Below, piece by piece: positions 6,114 through 9,315 of a DNA stretch of 9,315 nt (the stretch's first letter is position 1; each line of letters starts with the position of its first letter). A program made the position numbers and the translations under genes. The notes under the pieces were generated by a model. That model saw only the letters and a list, made by a program, of their open reading frames with translations. It searched no databases and was not told where the DNA came from. Where the stretch lies: positions 1-9,315 of the forward strand of contig CAKQXI010000094.1 of the NCBI GenBank assembly GCA_934281565.1, given 5' to 3'. The DNA comes from an uncultured Prevotella sp. (GTDB taxonomy: Bacteria > Bacteroidota > Bacteroidia > Bacteroidales > Bacteroidaceae).

Positions 6114-6215
6114 TCAATCTCCATTCATCCACTTTTGACCCTTTGGAGACAAGATTACAGCAAAAACTATAGAAAAGAGAATTGTTATCATTCCCAATAC
6201 AAACAATGCATCCAT
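6114..6215 (-). CDS. Tiny single-helix membrane protein (33 aa), previously easy to miss
   Basis: The ORF runs from ATG at 6215-6213 to TGA at 6116-6114 and encodes 33 residues. It opens with MDALFVLGMITILFS, continues hydrophobic to about residue 22 (VFAVIL), and ends in a polar tail SPKGQKWMNGD. This is one probable transmembrane helix with a short hydrophilic C-terminus. The case for translation is strong for so short an ORF. A perfect AGGAGG (6228-6223) sits 7 nt before the ATG, and the start is separated by a single T from the TGA stop of the upstream membrane gene (TGA-T-ATG). It is followed by adk after 45 bp. I recognise no family. A role with the adjacent 79-aa membrane protein is inference from coupling alone. 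Confidence 0.68.
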   Translation of the reverse strand: MDALFVLGMITILFSIVFAVILSPKGQKWMNGD

Positions 6216-6216
6216 A

Positions 6217-6456
6217 TCATATCCTCCTATTTTTGTTACTAAACTTTCTTAAGTTTCTACGCTTTCTGTCTTTTTCTTTCTTATCTTTTATATTAAAATA
6301 TAATCCGATACAAAAAAAGCCAACTCCTAAGACTATACTTATCAAATAAAGTAGCCAGCGCACATCTCCTAAATCAACCATCAGGGAAGCCACAAACACC
6401 GCAGTTAGAAAGTACTTGGAGACATCCAAACAATAATCACTAATCTTCTCCCACAT
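6217..6456 (-). CDS. Small two-helix membrane protein (79 aa), DUF6722-like
   Basis: This 79-aa protein (ATG 6456, TGA 6219-6217) has two predicted hydrophobic segments, about residues 14-28 and 33-54, separated by the short DLGDVRW turn. A very basic C-terminal tail follows (KDKKEKDRKRRNLRK to NKNRRI), which by the positive-inside rule should face the cytoplasm. The opening, a short amphipathic DYCLDVSKYFLTA then the helices, recalls a small Bacteroidota membrane family I know as DUF6722; that assignment is from memory. The start has a strong Shine-Dalgarno (6463-6470) just after the hpt stop. The last codons (AGG AGG ATA TGA) also serve as the ribosome binding site of the next gene. Function is unknown. 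Confidence 0.8.
   Translation of the reverse strand: MWEKISDYCLDVSKYFLTAVFVASLMVDLGDVRWLLYLISIVLGVGFFCIGLYFNIKDKKEKDRKRRNLRKFSNKNRRI
6223..6228 (-). promoter_or_regulatory. Strong Shine-Dalgarno for the 33-aa gene, inside the upstream coding sequence
   Basis: On the - strand this is AGGAGG, 7 nt before ATG 6215. It forms the two Arg codons near the C-terminus of the 79-aa protein. It decides the start: ATG at 6220 is too close and opens a frame of only about 10 codons, while ATG 6215 is at optimal spacing. Confidence 0.75.
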
Positions 6457-6462
6457 TATTTA

Positions 6463-6470
6463 GACCTCCT
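6463..6470 (-). promoter_or_regulatory. Strong Shine-Dalgarno for the 79-aa membrane gene
   Basis: The - strand reads AGGAGGTC, extended upstream to AAGGAGGT, which is a near-perfect anti-16S match. The core AGGAGG ends 8 nt before ATG 6456. It lies between the hpt stop (TAG, 6475-6473) and the start. Most other genes here lack such a site. Confidence 0.78.
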
Positions 6471-6472
6471 TC

Positions 6473-7009
6473 CTACTCCACTATCGTGTAGATGTCTCGG
6501 AGGTTGCGCCCTTGCTGGTCATAATCCAGACCATAGCCCACGATAAAGTCGTTAGGAATTTCCATTACTGGATACTCAATGTCGAGGTTTACCTTCAAGT
6601 TGCCAGGTTTTACAAGCAACGAGCAAATATGGATGGAGGCAGGATTCTTTGATTTCAAATCCTCTACCATGTGCTGCATGGTAAAACCAGAATCAATGAT
6701 ATCTTCCACAATAACTATATGGCGGCCCTCCAAGTCTTGGTTTAGTCCTACTAATTCTTTTAAATTGCCTGTAGAGGATGTTCCTGAATAAGAAGCGTAC
6801 TTTACAAAAGAAATCTCACTTGGAACTGTTATCATACGCATCAAGTCGGCAGCGAAGATAAACGAACCGTTCAACACAGCGAGAAACACAGGATTTTTGT
6901 CCTCCATGTCCTTGTTTATACGATCGGCTACGACCTGAACTTTCTTCAATATCTCGGCTTCTGGAATGGAAGTCTTAAAAGTCTTGTCCTTGATTTTAAC
7001 TATGCTCAT
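6473..7009 (-). CDS. hpt: Hypoxanthine phosphoribosyltransferase
   Basis: This 178-aa enzyme salvages hypoxanthine (and usually guanine) by joining it to PRPP to give IMP or GMP. Visible motifs are VLNGSF (45-50), a flexible-loop region around VKYASYSGTS (69-78), the PRPP-binding signature IVIVEDIIDSGFT (98-110), K134 in LLVKPGN for base recognition, and FIVGYGLDYDQQGRNL (155-170). Length is typical for the bacterial family. It is the first gene of the - strand operon: a promoter-like TAATTTTG lies 24 bp upstream, and the next gene starts 16 bp after its TAG stop. No Shine-Dalgarno is seen before ATG 7009. The pairing with adk downstream fits purine nucleotide salvage. Confidence 0.96.
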   Translation of the reverse strand: MSIVKIKDKTFKTSIPEAEILKKVQVVADRINKDMEDKNPVFLAVLNGSFIFAADLMRMITVPSEISFVKYASYSGTSSTGNLKELVGLNQDLEGRHIVIVEDIIDSGFTMQHMVEDLKSKNPASIHICSLLVKPGNLKVNLDIEYPVMEIPNDFIVGYGLDYDQQGRNLRDIYTIVE

Positions 7010-7032
7010 AGTCTACTATATTTTATTTTGTG

Positions 7033-7040
7033 CAAAATTA
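7033..7040 (-). promoter_or_regulatory. Probable -7 promoter element for the hpt operon
   Basis: The - strand reads TAATTTTG, matching TAnnTTTG, and ends 23 bp upstream of the hpt ATG. The predicted leader is short. There is no clear -33 TTTG. Confidence 0.55.
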
Positions 7041-7084
7041 CGAAAAAAATACGGAATATCTTACTCTCTTCTGCATTTTTTTAG

Positions 7085-7092
7085 TACTTTTG
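7085..7092 (+). promoter_or_regulatory. Probable -7 promoter element for nnr
   Basis: TACTTTTG matches the Bacteroidota -7 consensus and lies 41 bp before the nnr ATG at 7134. It is divergent from the hpt element 44 bp away, so the two promoters share a compact A/T-rich region. The -33 element is weak. Confidence 0.6.
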
Positions 7093-7133
7093 CATAAACA
7101 TGATATTTTACAACTATTCACGACACGCTAACT

Positions 7134-8651
7134 ATGAAGATTTTTACGAGTGCTCAAATACATGAGCTTGACAAATACACAATCGACCACGAACCCATCA
7201 CATCCATCAATCTGATGGAGCGTGCAGCTAAGGCTATCACTCGAAACATTGAAGAAGAATGGTCGAACCGTACTCCCGTTGTGGTATTCGCAGGACCAGG
7301 GAACAACGGAGGTGACGCTCTTGCCGTAGCCCGCCTGTTGGCAGAAGATGGTTATTCTGTTTCGGTATATCTCTTTAATGTTCACAATAAGCTATCGGCT
7401 GATTGTGCCGCCAACAAAAAGCGATTATTGAATGACAAGTTGGCTAAACAGTTTACTGAGGTTACTGTTAATTTCGATCCACCTAAGCTCAATGACAACA
7501 CCTTAGTGATTGATGGTCTTTTTGGTAGTGGACTCAATAAACCATTATCTGGTGGGTTCGCAGCCATGGTCAAATACATCAACCAGTCACCAGCCAAAGT
7601 GGTAAGCATTGACATCCCAAGTGGACTGATGTGCGAAGACAACACCTATAATATACATACCAATATCATCCATGCAGACTTGACACTCACTCTGCAGCAA
7701 AAGAAACTCTCAATGATTCTTGCCGACAACCAAGTATACCTTGGCAGACTGAAAGTGCTCGACATTCGACTCTCACACGAGTTCATACAGAACACCGATT
7801 GCAAGTATCGCATCTTGGAGGAAAGAGACATTCGCCAGCTATTGCTACCTCGAGATGACTTTGCCCACAAAGGTAACATGGGAAATGCACTTCTCATTGC
7901 AGGCAGCTATGGCATGAGTGGTGCCGCAGTCTTGGCTACCAAAGCCTGTCTAAGGGCTGGTGCAGGGAAAGTAACTGTCCATACTCCCAAATACAACTAC
8001 AACATCATGCAAATCTCCGTACCCGAAGCAGTCTTGCAGATGGATTCGGAAAATGCTATCTTCAGCGCACCTATTGATGCCGAGAGATTTGATGCTATCG
8101 GTATTGGTCCCGGGCTTGGCACCAATGAAACTACAGCTATCGCACTGATAGCCCAACTTCGAGGAACCAGTCATCCTATCGTCATCGATGCCGATGCCAT
8201 CAACATTCTTGCCAGCCATCGTGCTTGGATGCAGCAACTGCCAAAAGAGATCATCATGACACCTCACCCTAAGGAGTTCGACCGACTATCCGGTAACACA
8301 AGCGCAAGCTGCTATGAACGACTGGCAAAAGCTTGCGAACTTGCCAAGCATCTGCAAGCATACATTATACTAAAGGGACACTATTCTGCACTCTGCCTAC
8401 CCGATGGGCACGTTGAATTCAATCCGACAGGCAACAGTGGCATGGCAACTGCTGGGAGTGGCGATGTGCTCACAGGCATCATTACGGCTCTGCTGGCTCG
8501 TGGCTATAAGCGAGACGATGCTTGCAGACTGGGAATGTACTTGCACGGATTGGCTGGCGACCTTGCCATCAATGACTTAGGTAAGGAGAGCCTTATTGCA
8601 AGCGACTTGATAGAATATTTGCCAAAAGCATTTATGAGACTAAAAGATTAG
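7134..8651 (+). CDS. nnr: Bifunctional NAD(P)H-hydrate epimerase / ADP-dependent NAD(P)H-hydrate dehydratase
   Basis: This 505-aa enzyme repairs hydrated NADH and NADPH: the N-terminal YjeF_N domain interconverts the R and S hydrates, and the C-terminal carbohydrate-kinase-like domain dehydrates the S form using ADP. The epimerase part (about 1-215) shows NLMERAA (26-32), FAGPGNNGGDA (52-62), DGLFGSGL (127-134) and SIDIPSG (158-164). The dehydratase part (about 225-503) shows HKGNMG (245-250), GIGPGLGT (323-330), DADA (352-355), TPHPKEF (376-382) and GNSGMATAGSGDVL (433-446), with the catalytic-type Asp at 444. The length fits the fused form. It appears to be transcribed alone, divergent from hpt and ended by the hairpin at 8686. 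There is no Shine-Dalgarno. The identification is secure. Confidence 0.96.
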   Translation: MKIFTSAQIHELDKYTIDHEPITSINLMERAAKAITRNIEEEWSNRTPVVVFAGPGNNGGDALAVARLLAEDGYSVSVYLFNVHNKLSADCAANKKRLLNDKLAKQFTEVTVNFDPPKLNDNTLVIDGLFGSGLNKPLSGGFAAMVKYINQSPAKVVSIDIPSGLMCEDNTYNIHTNIIHADLTLTLQQKKLSMILADNQVYLGRLKVLDIRLSHEFIQNTDCKYRILEERDIRQLLLPRDDFAHKGNMGNALLIAGSYGMSGAAVLATKACLRAGAGKVTVHTPKYNYNIMQISVPEAVLQMDSENAIFSAPIDAERFDAIGIGPGLGTNETTAIALIAQLRGTSHPIVIDADAINILASHRAWMQQLPKEIIMTPHPKEFDRLSGNTSASCYERLAKACELAKHLQAYIILKGHYSALCLPDGHVEFNPTGNSGMATAGSGDVLTGIITALLARGYKRDDACRLGMYLHGLAGDLAINDLGKESLIASDLIEYLPKAFMRLKD

Positions 8652-8685
8652 TTCTCAAAGAGAAGTTTTTCATAACGACAAAAAG

Positions 8686-8721
8686 AAGGGGCGAAATCCT
8701 TATGGATTTCGCCCCTTTTTT
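8686..8721. terminator. Bidirectional hairpin terminator between nnr and the aldolase
   Basis: AAGGGGCGAAATCC (8686-8699) pairs with GGATTTCGCCCCTT (8704-8717) around a TTAT loop. A T-run follows (8716-8721), and an A-run precedes the stem (8680-8684). The GC-rich 14-bp stem with U-tracts on both sides suits the two converging genes. Confidence 0.93.
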
Positions 8722-8749
8722 ATTTCGTTCTACAAATTGAAGACACGAA

Positions 8750-9315
8750 TTAGTCAAGGTTAGCCAACTTGTTCTCAGAACCAAGAACGTCAGTAATCTT
8801 GTGTTTATAGAGGTCAACCATGTACTCACGAGCCTTACCGCAGTACTGACGTGGGTCGAAGTACTCTGGGTGCTCAGCGAATGTCTGGCGAACACCTGCT
8901 GTGAAAGCAAGACGAGAGTCTGAGTCAATGTTAATCTTGCAAACTGCGCTCTTAGAAGCCTTGCGAAGCTGATCCTCTGGGATACCAACAGCATTAGGCA
9001 ACTTGCCACCAAACTTGTTGATGATGTCAACATACTCCTGAGGAACAGAAGAAGAACCGTGGAGTACGATTGGGAAACCAGGAAGCTGCTTCTCTACTGC
9101 CTCCAATACATCGAATGCCAATGGAGGAGGAATCAAACGACCAGTCTTAGGGTCACGTGTGCACTGCTCTGGCTTGAATTTGTAAGCACCGTGAGAAGTA
9201 CCGATTGAGATTGCCAATGAATCAACACCTGTACGAGTTGCGAAATCAACAACCTCCTCAGGCTTTGTATAGTGAGACTCCTCAGCTACTACGTCATCCT
9301 CAACACCAGCGAGGA
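8750..9315 (-). CDS. fba: Class II fructose-bisphosphate aldolase, C-terminal part
   Basis: This is the C-terminal 187 residues of a zinc-dependent aldolase, which cleaves fructose-1,6-bisphosphate in glycolysis and forms it in gluconeogenesis. The frame is open to the window edge at 9315, so the N-terminus is missing. From the edge the translation reads LAGVEDDVV, a conserved block carrying an acidic metal-site residue. Next come AISIGTSHGAYK (Zn-ligand His), VLHGSSSVP (second Zn-ligand His) and KINIDSDSR, the variant of the phosphate-binding N-x-D-T/S-D motif. The TAA stop is at 8752-8750. The first apparent start codon in this part (TTG at 9217) is internal, because conserved sequence continues upstream of it. 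Expected total length is about 330 aa. Confidence 0.94.
   Translation of the reverse strand, partial: LAGVEDDVVAEESHYTKPEEVVDFATRTGVDSLAISIGTSHGAYKFKPEQCTRDPKTGRLIPPPLAFDVLEAVEKQLPGFPIVLHGSSSVPQEYVDIINKFGGKLPNAVGIPEDQLRKASKSAVCKINIDSDSRLAFTAGVRQTFAEHPEYFDPRQYCGKAREYMVDLYKHKITDVLGSENKLANLD

Noticed and set aside
6190..6220. Alternative start at ATG 6220 overlapping the 79-aa gene
   Set aside because: It is only 2 nt from the AGGAGG and opens a frame of about 10 codons before a stop. ATG 6215 has proper spacing and a coherent hydrophobic product.
8632..9033. 133-aa - strand ORF in another frame of the aldolase region
   Set aside because: It runs through the nnr/aldolase terminator and into the nnr 3' end, and is serine/leucine-rich low-complexity. 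The aldolase frame explains this stretch.
9215..9217. TTG as the aldolase start
   Set aside because: The frame continues upstream with the conserved LAGVEDD block, so this is an internal Leu codon and the gene is truncated by the window edge.

Overview
This window looks like a chromosomal housekeeping region from a member of the Bacteroidota, most likely Bacteroidales and plausibly Prevotellaceae. The evidence is the protein style (short-lid adenylate kinase, Obg with an acidic tail, two-domain LytM-type peptidase), the near absence of Shine-Dalgarno sequences ahead of most genes, and several matches to the Bacteroidota -7 promoter element TAnnTTTG. The genus is inferred from general resemblance, not from a search.

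Layout. Positions 1-149 hold the C-terminal end of rplS (ribosomal protein L19, + strand). A bidirectional hairpin terminator separates it from a converging 72-aa gene on the - strand (224-442) that resembles a small Bacteroidota helix-turn-helix-like domain. A 180-bp divergent region follows. Then come a stand-alone AICAR formyltransferase domain protein (623-1807, +) and a 66-aa lysine-rich protein of unknown function (1847-2047, +). A perfect 18-bp hairpin at 2080-2122 ends this unit and the large converging - strand operon.

The - strand operon runs from 7009 down to 2174 in this order: hpt (purine salvage), a 79-aa two-helix membrane protein, a 33-aa single-helix membrane protein, adk, obg, pgeF and an M23/LytM peptidase. 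Junctions are tight: the two small membrane genes are 1 nt apart, obg and pgeF are 4 nt apart, and pgeF overlaps the peptidase as TAATG. The adk-obg gap is the exception. It carries two oppositely oriented arrays of a 7-bp repeat that could fold into a long stem in the mRNA.

Divergent from hpt is nnr (7134-8651, +), a full-length bifunctional NAD(P)H-hydrate repair enzyme. A strong hairpin at 8686-8721 separates it from a converging class II fructose-bisphosphate aldolase (8750 to the window end, - strand), which is cut off at its N-terminus.

The genes mostly serve nucleotide metabolism (AICAR formyltransferase, Hpt, Adk), ribosome assembly (L19, Obg), cell wall quality control and remodelling (PgeF, M23 peptidase), metabolite repair (Nnr) and glycolysis (aldolase). 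I found no mobile element, CRISPR array, tRNA or rRNA, and nothing I would call a new multi-gene system. The items most worth a second look are the tightly coupled pair of tiny membrane genes, which have the only strong Shine-Dalgarno sites noticed here, and the inverted 7-bp repeat arrays between adk and obg.
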